A DNA stretch of 64,000 bases from assembly GCA_959599915.1 (NCBI GenBank), contig CAUGJE010000003.1:124001-188000 (forward strand), given 5' to 3'. A program made the translations under genes and the position numbers. Positions 9,378 to 17,377 of this stretch are shown piece after piece. Origin of the DNA: an uncultured Collinsella sp. GTDB taxonomy: Bacteria > Actinomycetota > Coriobacteriia > Coriobacteriales > Coriobacteriaceae. The notes beneath the pieces were generated by a model. That model made no database searches, was not told the DNA's origin, and worked only from the letters and a program-made list of their open reading frames with translations. The number at the start of each line of letters is the position of its first letter. The first letter of the stretch is position 1.

Positions 9378-10147
9378 CTAGGTCGAATCCACCCTGTCGG
9401 CAAGCTCAAAGCTGGATTCGACCATCTTCCTGGCGGTCTCTTCCAGCTCAGTCCAGTCATGACAGCCCGAGGCGCCCTTCCGAAGCTCCGCGTTGTGCAT
9501 CTCGGCCATCTTCCTCTCCGAGAAATAGTGCGAGTCGGACCATGCCTCAGCCTGGTCGCACAAGACGGCGCCCACGAGCCTGAGCAGAGATTTCTCCGAC
9601 GGGAAGACCTGCACCACACGCGAGCGGCGCTTAATTTCCCTGTTGGCGCGCTCCTGCACGTTGTTGGTGCGCAGGCGCTTCCAGTGCGACGTCGGGAAGT
9701 CAAGGTACGCGAGCGCGTCGGGCTCTGCCTCCTCGAGCACCCTTTCCGCCCTCGGGCAGCACCCTTCCAACATCTCGCACGCTGCGTGGTACATGACCAC
9801 GGCGGTGGTGGCGTCCCCGGCGTGGAAGACCGACGAGATGATGTGCCCCACGGGGCGCATCAGCTGCCAGGAGCCGACCTCGCATATGCAGTTGCGCACC
9901 AGGTGTACGGCGCATCGCTGCTAGGCCGCCTCCTGGAAGACCTCGCCTTCCTGCAGGCGCCGAGCACCTGCCTCCAGCCGGACTCGTCGCAGCCTATCGC
10001 CGTGACCACCGCGGTTGAAGCCATGCGGCTCCCGCGGCGGCACTTGACGTAGGTCGCGTCGAGCCAGATGTGGGGATGTAGTTTCGTCGTCTGTGTAGGA
10101 ATGCCGTTCCACATCGTGTTCTGGAACGGCATGGGCGAGTCTAACAT
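9378..10147 (-). pseudogene. IS256-family transposase remnant
   Basis: Two minus-strand frames give pieces of an IS256-type (Mutator-like, DDE) transposase. The upstream piece has WLDATYVKCR, with the first catalytic Asp. The downstream piece has the typical end: CAVHLVRN, then PTSHWKRLRTNNVQERANRE and FPSEKSLLRLV. Between them the expected segment with the second catalytic Asp is missing, the frame changes, and a TAG (near 9921-9923) replaces the conserved Trp of the WQRC motif. The N-terminus is absent. No clear terminal inverted repeats were found by eye. This is a dead relic at the border between the choline-binding genes and the polysaccharide cluster. Confidence 0.8.
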
Positions 10148-10304
10148 CTGGTGGCGCCGCGACGCCGGATGTTAGGATTAAAAAGTACCGAGGTCCATGT
10201 CGAGCCCGGTGGTCAAGCACGATATCGGCCGTGATGTTTCGCGATATTCAGCAATGCTCAAACGTGCAAATGCCCATCTTGAATTCAAATGAAAATTTCC
10301 AAGT

Positions 10305-11438
10305 CTAAAAGACAAAATGATTGAGATAAAAATTGGAAAGCCAATCGGCGGTGTCTTTTATGTCGAATCCTGCAGCCTGAGTATCGAAATAGGCTTTAGA
10401 TCTTGTTGTGGCATCAGATTCGCCAAGAGCCCTAATGGCCTCAGTTGCCCATGTGGCGGTACCGCAAGATAGATCGAGGAACCTAGTCTGTTTACGAACT
10501 TTCACCATTTCAGATACTCCTGTTGATACGATACAAGGTAAACCGGAGCACTGTGCTTCCACGACAGCAAGTGGCAGGCCTTCGGAAATAGAGGGGAATA
10601 TAAATACATCTATTGCACTCAGAATCTTTGAAACGTCATTTCTCACTCCAAGAAACCTCACTGAGTGTGCTATTCCAAGTTCCTCGACTTTCATTTTCAG
10701 GTGTTTTTCTAGTTCCCCTCGACCGCATATAAGGAGAATTGCGTTTGGCAATTTATCCGCAATGTTTTTAAAAGACTCTAATAAGAAACGATGATTTTTA
10801 ACCTCAGTTAATCTGCCCACGTGACCAAAGACTGGTGAGTCTGGACTGATACCTAGTTCAGCTCTGATATTGGAGCGAGATATTGGGTCAAAGCGTCCTT
10901 TTTGAATATCTATTCCGTTATTTATGATTTTAAAGTCTGCTCCTTGCGTGATTTTAGCGCCAAAACGATCGATGCCAGCTTGTTCGGAACATGCCATGAA
11001 GTAATTGGCTACAAATCGGACTGGGGTAGAGCAAGCTCTAAACGCAATCTCTGCGGGTGTTATCGGAAACTTCATTCGATGACTATGGGCAATCGTGTAA
11101 GCGCCATTGTGTTTGGCGATATTGAGGTAGATTGCGGCGGGCAGCCCTATATGTCCATGAACAATGCTGTAGTGATGATTTGAAAAAAACTCTCTACATT
11201 TCGCTTTGTAGTGAAAATAATTGAATATTTTGTATCTAGGAATGTAGTAAATCTTGCCGCCAAGTTCCTTGATTTCTGAGTCGAAATCGCATTCCCGTTT
11301 TTCGTTGACTAGAAAGTCGAATTGAATTCTACTTCTATCGATATTGCGGTAAAGGTTCATGACCAGCGTTTCGGCTCCGCCACGGTCCATTGCACCTATA
11401 ACTTGTAATACTCGGATTGGTTCTGCGGTTGACTTCAT
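10305..11438 (-). CDS. Glycosyltransferase family 4 (GT-B fold)
   Basis: 377 residues. The N-terminus IRVLQVIGAMDRGGAETLV is the typical acceptor-side start of GT4 enzymes. The C-terminal half has GHVGRLTEVKNH and the nucleotide-sugar motif SEGLPLAVVEAQCSG, where the two Glu form the EX7E pair. It would add a sugar to a growing surface glycan on the cytoplasmic membrane face; donor and acceptor are unknown. It is the last gene of the minus-strand unit licD-flippase-GT4, and its ATG is 6 nt after the flippase stop. Base composition is AT-rich compared with the housekeeping genes, as usual for polysaccharide loci. Confidence 0.85.
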   Translation of the reverse strand: MKSTAEPIRVLQVIGAMDRGGAETLVMNLYRNIDRSRIQFDFLVNEKRECDFDSEIKELGGKIYYIPRYKIFNYFHYKAKCREFFSNHHYSIVHGHIGLPAAIYLNIAKHNGAYTIAHSHRMKFPITPAEIAFRACSTPVRFVANYFMACSEQAGIDRFGAKITQGADFKIINNGIDIQKGRFDPISRSNIRAELGISPDSPVFGHVGRLTEVKNHRFLLESFKNIADKLPNAILLICGRGELEKHLKMKVEELGIAHSVRFLGVRNDVSKILSAIDVFIFPSISEGLPLAVVEAQCSGLPCIVSTGVSEMVKVRKQTRFLDLSCGTATWATEAIRALGESDATTRSKAYFDTQAAGFDIKDTADWLSNFYLNHFVF

Positions 11439-11444
11439 TGGAAT

Positions 11445-12704
11445 CTATTCCTTTATAGTTTCGTTTGGGATTTCTTGGGTTGTTTCGTTTCTTTTTAGCG
11501 CGTAGAACAAGTAACAAACGCCTAAACCACATGAAACTGCTCCTGCGATGCTTACTCCATTCATGCCCCAGTTGTTTATGCAAAATACTGATAAGGGGAT
11601 AACGGAAATGAAGGCAATCAGATTACCAATAAGGTTGGCCTTGAAATCTCTAATAGTAATGAGAAGATCGCTGAAAAACCAAAGAAATGCTGTCATTATT
11701 GTTGAAATAAGAACAGGCTGTAGTAAGTAAACGTATGGTTCGATGGTATTTCCAAATACCAGCATGAGTAGCGGTTTGCCTAAGAACAATAGGGCAATGC
11801 AACACAGTGCGGCTACGGTTAAGATGGAAATTACTGTTCGAACAAGAAGATTGTCGAAAGCCTTGCGACCCTCATTGAAGTATTTCTTTGGAAAAATATC
11901 CAATAGCGGTACGTATAGGTACTGTGCTCCCATTTGGACGATGAGGGCGGGGGCTGCAATTGAGGAATAGATTCCCAAAGCTGCATCGCCGGAGACGCTT
12001 AGCAAGTATTGCTTGGGAATCGTAAATAGCGCGCTCGCAGCCACTGATGCAATGACGGCAGGCAGAGAGGTTTTAAGGAGATTTAGTGCCTTAACTATTC
12101 CAATACGCGCGCGAAAATCTTGAAATTGAGATGTTTTTTTGCGATCGAAAAACAGGAGAACGAGTGTTACGCCTAGGGTCATTCCGATTATTGCCAGGTT
12201 TAGATTTTGAGTGGCAATAAATACAACTATAAAAGCTCCAATGGAAAAAGCGCCCTGCAGGATAAAAGACTTGCCAATGTAGTCCATACGACGATTGAGC
12301 TGATTTTCTCCGTGCAAGATATCAATTAATAGGCCAACAGCTTTATAAATGTAGTAAATAATAACCGTCGCTATTGAGTAGGCGGGGCATGTTATGACTG
12401 CATAGATCAGGCATGCAATGAAGGCCAGGGCTAGAGTGAACACCCTGAACCCCATATATTCGGAAAAAGAATACTGTCGATTAATATCGGAGACTTGATA
12501 TGTGCCAATTTTATAGTTTGCAAAAGTTCCGAACGTATTTACGACGGACGTCGCTAGTGAAAAAAGCCCTGCAGCATCAAAGCTCGTTGACAGTCTTACT
12601 ACAAGAACCGTAATAAGCCACTGGCAGCCAAGGTAGAACATCGACCCCAAGGAGTTCCAAAGCATATTTTTCTTTAGAGATAGTGGTTGGACAGTGTCGG
12701 TCAC
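11445..12704 (-). CDS. Wzx-type polysaccharide flippase (MOP superfamily)
   Basis: 419 residues, with about 12 to 14 predicted membrane segments and the N-terminal pattern LKKNMLWNSLGSMFYLGCQW usual for oligosaccharide flippases. It would move lipid-linked glycan units across the membrane. The GTG start at 12704 has GAGGAG 5 nt upstream and lies just past the LicD stop codon, so translation is probably coupled. The cluster also has an ABC-type exporter at 22.3-23.9 kb, which is a different export mode; no classical Wzy polymerase was recognised. Confidence 0.85.
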   Translation of the reverse strand: MTDTVQPLSLKKNMLWNSLGSMFYLGCQWLITVLVVRLSTSFDAAGLFSLATSVVNTFGTFANYKIGTYQVSDINRQYSFSEYMGFRVFTLALAFIACLIYAVITCPAYSIATVIIYYIYKAVGLLIDILHGENQLNRRMDYIGKSFILQGAFSIGAFIVVFIATQNLNLAIIGMTLGVTLVLLFFDRKKTSQFQDFRARIGIVKALNLLKTSLPAVIASVAASALFTIPKQYLLSVSGDAALGIYSSIAAPALIVQMGAQYLYVPLLDIFPKKYFNEGRKAFDNLLVRTVISILTVAALCCIALLFLGKPLLMLVFGNTIEPYVYLLQPVLISTIMTAFLWFFSDLLITIRDFKANLIGNLIAFISVIPLSVFCINNWGMNGVSIAGAVSCGLGVCYLFYALKRNETTQEIPNETIKE

Positions 12705-12706
12705 AT

Positions 12707-13519
12707 CTACTCCTCGTCTTTTAGAAAAGCATTGGGAAAATGGACGGCTCGCTTATCCTCAGGCGGCACCTGCTTCCAGTTGCCGTATACCGTCGCAAGG
12801 TAGTCGTCAGGGTTTGCGGGGCATGGAAATGCTCTGCCTTCAAATGTTCCTGGTTTTGCGGGGAATATAGAGCTGCGTTTATAAATAATTCCTCCTCCGA
12901 TGCAGTCAATGAGATAGGGTGACATTTCGGAGTTATGGGTTGAAAAGTCCCGTGCAATGGCATCGAGCTTTTCGTTCATTTTTTTAACGTTAAGATGCTT
13001 TGCAAAGGGGCAGACGAGTTTTTTAATCAGCACGATCATTCGCGTTGAGCCCGTATTGGTGTCGGCAACGGCGAAATTGCGCCATAAGTTATAAAAGCTA
13101 TTCAGTTTAAGCGTCTTCTTCAGTTTTTTATCGTTTATTGAGTCCAGTGGTTCAAGAGGAAAAATGTCAATCCAGAGTCCAATGGAACGGCTAGGGCCAA
13201 CAAATGTTTCGTATGCTGTCGTTTTTTTATCGACAAGCTTAGCAAACTGATAGATAGATGAATCGTCTCTATATGAAACAAGATCACAGCTTGATTTTAG
13301 TCCTTCAGAAAACAGATCAAAGAGGCGCTCGTAATCTTTTCTAGGCATGTGTACATCGATATCATCATCCCAAGGAATAAAGCCATTGTGCCGTTCGGCT
13401 CCAAGGGCAGTGCCGTATGCTAAACAATAAGTGAGGCCGTTGTCTTTACAAATGCGGTCGAATTCGATCAATATTTCGTATTCAATTTGTTTAATCTGGT
13501 CTGCAGCTAGGCGTTTCAT
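12707..13519 (-). CDS. licD: LicD family phosphotransferase (phosphorylcholine transferase candidate)
   Basis: 270 residues. The LicD core is clear: LTYCLAYGTALGAERHNGF followed by PWDDDIDVHMPRKDYERL, where the DDDID acidic cluster is thought to bind metal. In phosphorylcholine systems LicD moves phosphocholine from CDP-choline to a glycan; other LicD-family members transfer other phospho-substituents, so choline is inferred from the lic-like fusion at 1.5-3.3 kb. The ATG follows AAGGAG. First gene of a three-gene unit with the flippase and GT4, and divergent from another GT4 at 13647. Confidence 0.85.
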   Translation of the reverse strand: MKRLAADQIKQIEYEILIEFDRICKDNGLTYCLAYGTALGAERHNGFIPWDDDIDVHMPRKDYERLFDLFSEGLKSSCDLVSYRDDSSIYQFAKLVDKKTTAYETFVGPSRSIGLWIDIFPLEPLDSINDKKLKKTLKLNSFYNLWRNFAVADTNTGSTRMIVLIKKLVCPFAKHLNVKKMNEKLDAIARDFSTHNSEMSPYLIDCIGGGIIYKRSSIFPAKPGTFEGRAFPCPANPDDYLATVYGNWKQVPPEDKRAVHFPNAFLKDEE

Positions 13520-13542
13520 GGGGCTCCTTAAATAATCAATTA

Positions 13543-13556
13543 TTTATCGAATGTAT
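13543..13556. promoter_or_regulatory. 14-bp motif shared with 16067-16080
   Basis: TTTATCGAATGTAT occurs identically here, between the divergent licD and GT4 genes, and again just upstream of the GT2 gene at 16.1 kb. It is followed here by TATAG and there by AAAG. The shared position ahead of glycosyltransferase genes suggests a promoter element or activator site, but two copies are too few to be sure. Confidence 0.4.
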
Positions 13557-13646
13557 TATAGTTTGTAATTTAAGAAGAACTTGAATACGCTGAGTCTTTC
13601 AACCTTGTCCACAGTTTTTAATCGCTTGAGATTTGATTGGTTTTGC

Positions 13647-14798
13647 ATGGCCGGTAGCTTTGTTTTATTTTCTGCGCTGTATCCACCTCATATGGGTGGC
13701 ATTGAAAACTTCACCTACGGTTTGGCACACGCACTGGTTGATCGTGGCGATGGGGTGCTGGTGGTTACGAACGATACAAATGGTTTAGGTGCCGGTATTA
13801 CAGATGAAGATGGAGTGTGGGTTCTTCGCCTGCCCTGTTTTCCCTTTTTTTCGGGACGCTTTCCCGTTCCTAAGTTAAATGCTTTATCACGTAAATTGTG
13901 GAAGCATATTGAGCGCCAGCACTTCGATGGCGTTCTTGTAAATGCTCGTTTCTATATTCACTCGCTTTACGGCATTAGGTTTGCAAAGAGCATAGGGATA
14001 ACGCCTGTTGTCCTTGATCATGGTTCGGCTTATCTTTCATTCAGTAATCCAGTGATAGATCCCTTGGTCCGTACATATGAGCGCCTAATAACGGCCTTGG
14101 GCAAGCGGTTCCATCCAGACTATTATGGCGTTTCGAGCAAGAGTGTTGAGTGGCTTAGGTCTTTTGGTATTGCAGCAAAGGGAGTTATCCCCAACTCAAT
14201 CGATGCTAAGTCATTCAGAGAGATGTCGTCGGGACGAGACTTTCGTAATGAGCTTGGTGTAGGCGCTGAGTCCTTCTTGGTCTGTTTTGTAGGGCGGCTA
14301 ATTCCTGAAAAAGGCATCAAGGCCATTCTTGAGGCTTCGAGAAGCCATAGGCTTGTCGAAGCTGGCGTCGTCTTTGTTTTGGCGGGTGATGGTGCATTAT
14401 CAAAAGAAGTTGATGATGCTCAAGGTGAATCGCTTAGATGGGTTGGACGCCTTTCATCTTCCGACATCTCCTCACTCCTTCAGCAGTCCGATCTGCTGTG
14501 TCTCCCTACACGGTCGGAGGGCTTTGCTACAACTTTGCTAGAGGCTTCTTCGTGCGGGTGTCCTTCTGTTGTTACGGATGTGGGCGGGGCGCGAGAGCTT
14601 TTTCCAAACGAGCATTTCGGAACAATTATTAGCTCTATGGATTCCGATAATGTTGAGCAGGCCATCTATTCGCTTGTCAAAAACCCTGATAAGTTGGCTG
14701 AGCAGTCTCGTTTATGTCGACGCATGGTTGAAAATGAGAGTTCATGGGATAAGACGGCGTCTTTGGTTGAAAAAGTGCTTTCTGGAACTAATGGGTAA
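13647..14798 (+). CDS. Glycosyltransferase family 4 (GT-B fold)
   Basis: With the ATG at 13647 the product is 383 residues and opens with FVLFSALYPPHMGGIENFTY, the normal GT4 N-terminus. A TTG at 13581 would add 22 residues that look non-native; neither start has a strong ribosome site, so the start is uncertain. The donor half has VCFVGRLIPEKG and RSEGFATTLLEASSCGCPSV with the EX7E Glu pair. It is likely a sugar transferase of the surface glycan pathway. It begins a plus-strand run with rmlB and is divergent from licD. Confidence 0.82.
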   Translation: MAGSFVLFSALYPPHMGGIENFTYGLAHALVDRGDGVLVVTNDTNGLGAGITDEDGVWVLRLPCFPFFSGRFPVPKLNALSRKLWKHIERQHFDGVLVNARFYIHSLYGIRFAKSIGITPVVLDHGSAYLSFSNPVIDPLVRTYERLITALGKRFHPDYYGVSSKSVEWLRSFGIAAKGVIPNSIDAKSFREMSSGRDFRNELGVGAESFLVCFVGRLIPEKGIKAILEASRSHRLVEAGVVFVLAGDGALSKEVDDAQGESLRWVGRLSSSDISSLLQQSDLLCLPTRSEGFATTLLEASSCGCPSVVTDVGGARELFPNEHFGTIISSMDSDNVEQAIYSLVKNPDKLAEQSRLCRRMVENESSWDKTASLVEKVLSGTNG

Positions 14799-14807
14799 AA
14801 CGATCGC

Positions 14808-15842
14808 ATGTCACCATTGCTTCTCAAGAACATCATCGTCACGGGCGGCTGCGGCTTCATCGGCAGCAACTTTGTGCACTACGTCGTGAACAACCACCCG
14901 GGCGTCCACGTCACCGTCCTGGACAAGCTGACCTACGCCGGCAACCCCGAGAACATCGCGGGGCTGCCGTCGGACCGCGTGGAGCTCGTCGTGGGCGACA
15001 TCTGCGACGCCGCTCTGCTCGATGAGTTGGTGCCGGGCCACGACGCGATCGTCCACTACGCCGCGGAATCCCACAACGACAACTCCATCGCCGACCCGGA
15101 GCCGTTCCTGCGCACCAACGTCGAGGGCACCTTCCGCCTGCTGGAGGCCGTCCGCAAGCACGGCATCCGCTACCACCACGTCTCCACCGACGAGGTCTAC
15201 GGCGACCTGGCGCTCGACGACCCGGCCAAGTTCACCGAGGAGACGCCCTACAGGCCCTCCTCGCCGTATTCGAGCACCAAGGCCAGCTCCGACATGCTGG
15301 TCCGCGCCTGGACGCGCACCTACGGCCTGCGCGCCACGATCTCCAACTGCTCCAACAACTACGGCCCCTACCAGCACGTGGAGAAGTTCATCCCACGCCA
15401 GATCACGAACATCATCGACGGCGTGCGCCCCAAGCTCTACGGCAAGGGCGAGAACGTCCGCGACTGGATCCACACCGAGGACCACTCATCGGCCGTCTGG
15501 GACATCCTCACCAAGGGCCGCATGGGGGAGACCTACCTCATCGGAGCGGACGGCGAGAAGAACAACATCACCGTCCTGCGCATGATCCTGGAGGCGATGG
15601 GGCGCGACCCCGAGGACTTCGACTGGGTCGCCGACCGCCCCGGCCACGACCGCCGCTACGCCATCGACTCCACCAAGCTCCAGCGCGAGCTGGGCTGGAG
15701 GCCGGCCCACACCGACTTCGCCGAGGGGCTCAAGGCCACCATCGACTGGTACGTCGCCAACGAGTCATGGTGGCGCCCGTCCAAGGAGGCCACCGAGGTC
15801 CGCTACCGAAGGCTATTCCATTCATTCTTTGTGTCAGACTAA
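14808..15842 (+). CDS. rmlB: dTDP-glucose 4,6-dehydratase
   Basis: 344 residues, extended SDR family. It has the NAD-binding motif TGGCGFIGSNF near the start, the STDEVYG strand, and the catalytic YSSTKAS Tyr/Lys pair. It makes dTDP-4-keto-6-deoxyglucose, the precursor of dTDP-rhamnose and related sugars. The gene is strikingly GC-rich between AT-rich neighbours, and the composition drops within its last codons (after EATEVRY). The final ~10 residues (RLFHSFFVSD) therefore look like a replaced 3' end left by recombination. The partners rmlA, rmlC and rmlD are not in the window. Confidence 0.9.
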   Translation: MSPLLLKNIIVTGGCGFIGSNFVHYVVNNHPGVHVTVLDKLTYAGNPENIAGLPSDRVELVVGDICDAALLDELVPGHDAIVHYAAESHNDNSIADPEPFLRTNVEGTFRLLEAVRKHGIRYHHVSTDEVYGDLALDDPAKFTEETPYRPSSPYSSTKASSDMLVRAWTRTYGLRATISNCSNNYGPYQHVEKFIPRQITNIIDGVRPKLYGKGENVRDWIHTEDHSSAVWDILTKGRMGETYLIGADGEKNNITVLRMILEAMGRDPEDFDWVADRPGHDRRYAIDSTKLQRELGWRPAHTDFAEGLKATIDWYVANESWWRPSKEATEVRYRRLFHSFFVSD

Positions 15843-16066
15843 GACTAGGGGGGGGCTTGTTAGAGCTTTTACTCTAGCGTGCATCTGATTTTTACTGGCC
15901 GGATGCCGCGAGCGAGCTGTCACACTTGTAATTCTTGTCGACAACGGCTTGGCTGTATTTTGAGTTTTACTAAAGTATCTATGGTATCGGAAGACTGATA
16001 TGGATGCTGTTAGGAGTGCAAACAGCCGTAAATTTGCTATCGTACTATGAGTTATCATCTATCTTG

Positions 16067-16080
16067 TTTATCGAATGTAT
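16067..16080. promoter_or_regulatory. Second copy of the 14-bp TTTATCGAATGTAT motif
   Basis: Identical to 13543-13556 and followed by AAAG, 31 nt before the GT2 start at 16112. The AT-rich spacer 15843-16066 holds no gene that can be supported; it contains a run of eight G at 15848-15855. Confidence 0.4.
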
Positions 16081-16111
16081 AAAGAATCACTAGATGATGC
16101 CGTAAAGCATC

Positions 16112-16831
16112 ATGTTGATATTAAAGGACGGTTCGTACGTGACGAATTTGCCAAAAGTTCTTGTTGCGATTCCTGCTTATAACGAAGAGGAATGCATAGA
16201 GGGCACTATTCTTGAACTAAAGAGAGTGGCCCCGGAGTTTGACTTCGTCGTCATTAACGACGGCTCTCGAGATTGCACTCTCGAGCTTTGTACGAATTTG
16301 GGATGCAATGTTATTAACATGCTAATTAACTGCGGCTTGACGGTTGGATTTCAAACGGCAGCTTGTTATGCGCTGGAGAATGATTACGACTACATGGTTC
16401 AATTCGATGCGGATGGACAACATCGGCCTGAGTTTATTTCGGAGCTTGTTTCGAAAGCTCAATTTGACAACGCTGACATAGTAATTGGTTCTCGTTTTTT
16501 GTCGATGCGTAAAGATATGTCAATGCGCATGTTTGGTTCGAGAATGATTACTTTCCTTATTAAAATGTTAACTGGTAAAAGGATTAGTGATCCTACGTCT
16601 GGATTTCGACTTTTCAATCGAGACGTTTTAAAAGAATATTCCTGCAACGATACGCTCAATCCCGAACCCGAGTCCATCGCCTTCTTTATCAAGCAAGGTT
16701 ATAAGGTATCGGAAATACAGGTATCCATGCGCGAGCGGCAGGGTGGAGAGAGCTATTTAAATCCAATTAGGTCGATTCAATACATGGTTCGAGTATTTGT
16801 CACGCTTCTTATTGTTCAATGGTTTAGGTGA
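16112..16831 (+). CDS. Glycosyltransferase family 2, polyprenyl-phosphate sugar synthase-like
   Basis: 239 residues with a GT-A core: VLVAIPAYNEEECI, the VINDGSRD loop and the metal-binding FDADGQH (DXD). The family includes dolichol-phosphate-mannose synthases and enzymes that load sugars on polyprenyl phosphate. The following gene is a small DUF2304 membrane protein that begins 5 nt after the stop, a pairing often seen for such GT2 enzymes. A GTG at 16139 preceded by AAAGGA is an alternative start that removes 9 residues. It is AT-rich. Confidence 0.85.
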   Translation: MLILKDGSYVTNLPKVLVAIPAYNEEECIEGTILELKRVAPEFDFVVINDGSRDCTLELCTNLGCNVINMLINCGLTVGFQTAACYALENDYDYMVQFDADGQHRPEFISELVSKAQFDNADIVIGSRFLSMRKDMSMRMFGSRMITFLIKMLTGKRISDPTSGFRLFNRDVLKEYSCNDTLNPEPESIAFFIKQGYKVSEIQVSMRERQGGESYLNPIRSIQYMVRVFVTLLIVQWFR

Positions 16832-16835
16832 TTGC

Positions 16836-17168
16836 ATGTCAACTTCCTTGCGCGTGTTTCTTGTTGCCTGCGCTGTGATTGTTTTTATTTTCGTTGTACA
16901 CAACCTCAAAAGATGCAGAATGCAGGTTTTGGATTCTGTTTTTTGGCTTTTATTTAGCACGAGCTTCGTGGTGCTTGGCGTTTTCCCGGAAATCGCCTCA
17001 TTTTTTTCAAACTTGTTGGGATTTATGTCTGAATCAAATCTTGTCTTTCTATATGTTGTAGCAGTCCTAGTGGTTCGTGATTTCAGAATTTCGTTACGAC
17101 TGTCAAAGCAGGAAGAGCGCCTTAATTCGTTAGTTCAGGCTGCGGCGCTTGATGCAAAGAGGAAATGA
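16836..17168 (+). CDS. DUF2304 small membrane protein
   Basis: 110 residues from ATG 16836, with TAGGTGA upstream. There are three hydrophobic segments (VFLVACAVIVFIFVV, a second near FWLLFSTSFVVLGVF and a third near LVFLYVVAVLVV), then a charged, possibly coiled tail (SKQEERLNSLV). This matches DUF2304 proteins, which sit next to GT2 genes and may anchor or assist them at the membrane. The biochemical role is not known. Confidence 0.75.
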   Translation: MSTSLRVFLVACAVIVFIFVVHNLKRCRMQVLDSVFWLLFSTSFVVLGVFPEIASFFSNLLGFMSESNLVFLYVVAVLVVRDFRISLRLSKQEERLNSLVQAAALDAKRK

Positions 17169-17221
17169 AGCAGTTTGGTTTATTCGATACTATATTGAGT
17201 ATCTTAAAGTGTCTTAATTTT

Positions 17222-17248
17222 TGCCAAGACTCTCTTAGTGTCTTGGCA
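17222..17248 (+). terminator. Hairpin, possible terminator after the GT2-DUF2304 pair
   Basis: A perfect 9-bp stem, TGCCAAGAC with GTCTTGGCA, has a 9-nt loop, and a T-rich stretch follows only after ~13 nt. The T-run is weak, so this is a modest candidate. Confidence 0.45.
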
Positions 17249-17377
17249 TCTCATTCATCCTTTTTGCTTCTCTTTATGGCTGTTTTGCTTTGTGTAGCAT
17301 ATGATCTCTCGGGCGTTGTCCATTTGAAATAGAATTAGTTTACAAATTGTTTATTCACTTCGTTCGTGAGGTATTTC

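Noticed and set aside
9459..10052. A 197-codon plus-strand frame opposite the IS256 relic
   Set aside because: The minus strand matches transposase motifs; the plus frame is its shadow.
15848..15855. A run of eight G after rmlB, a possible phase-variation tract
   Set aside because: It lies after the stop codon, outside any reading frame and not inside a recognisable promoter.
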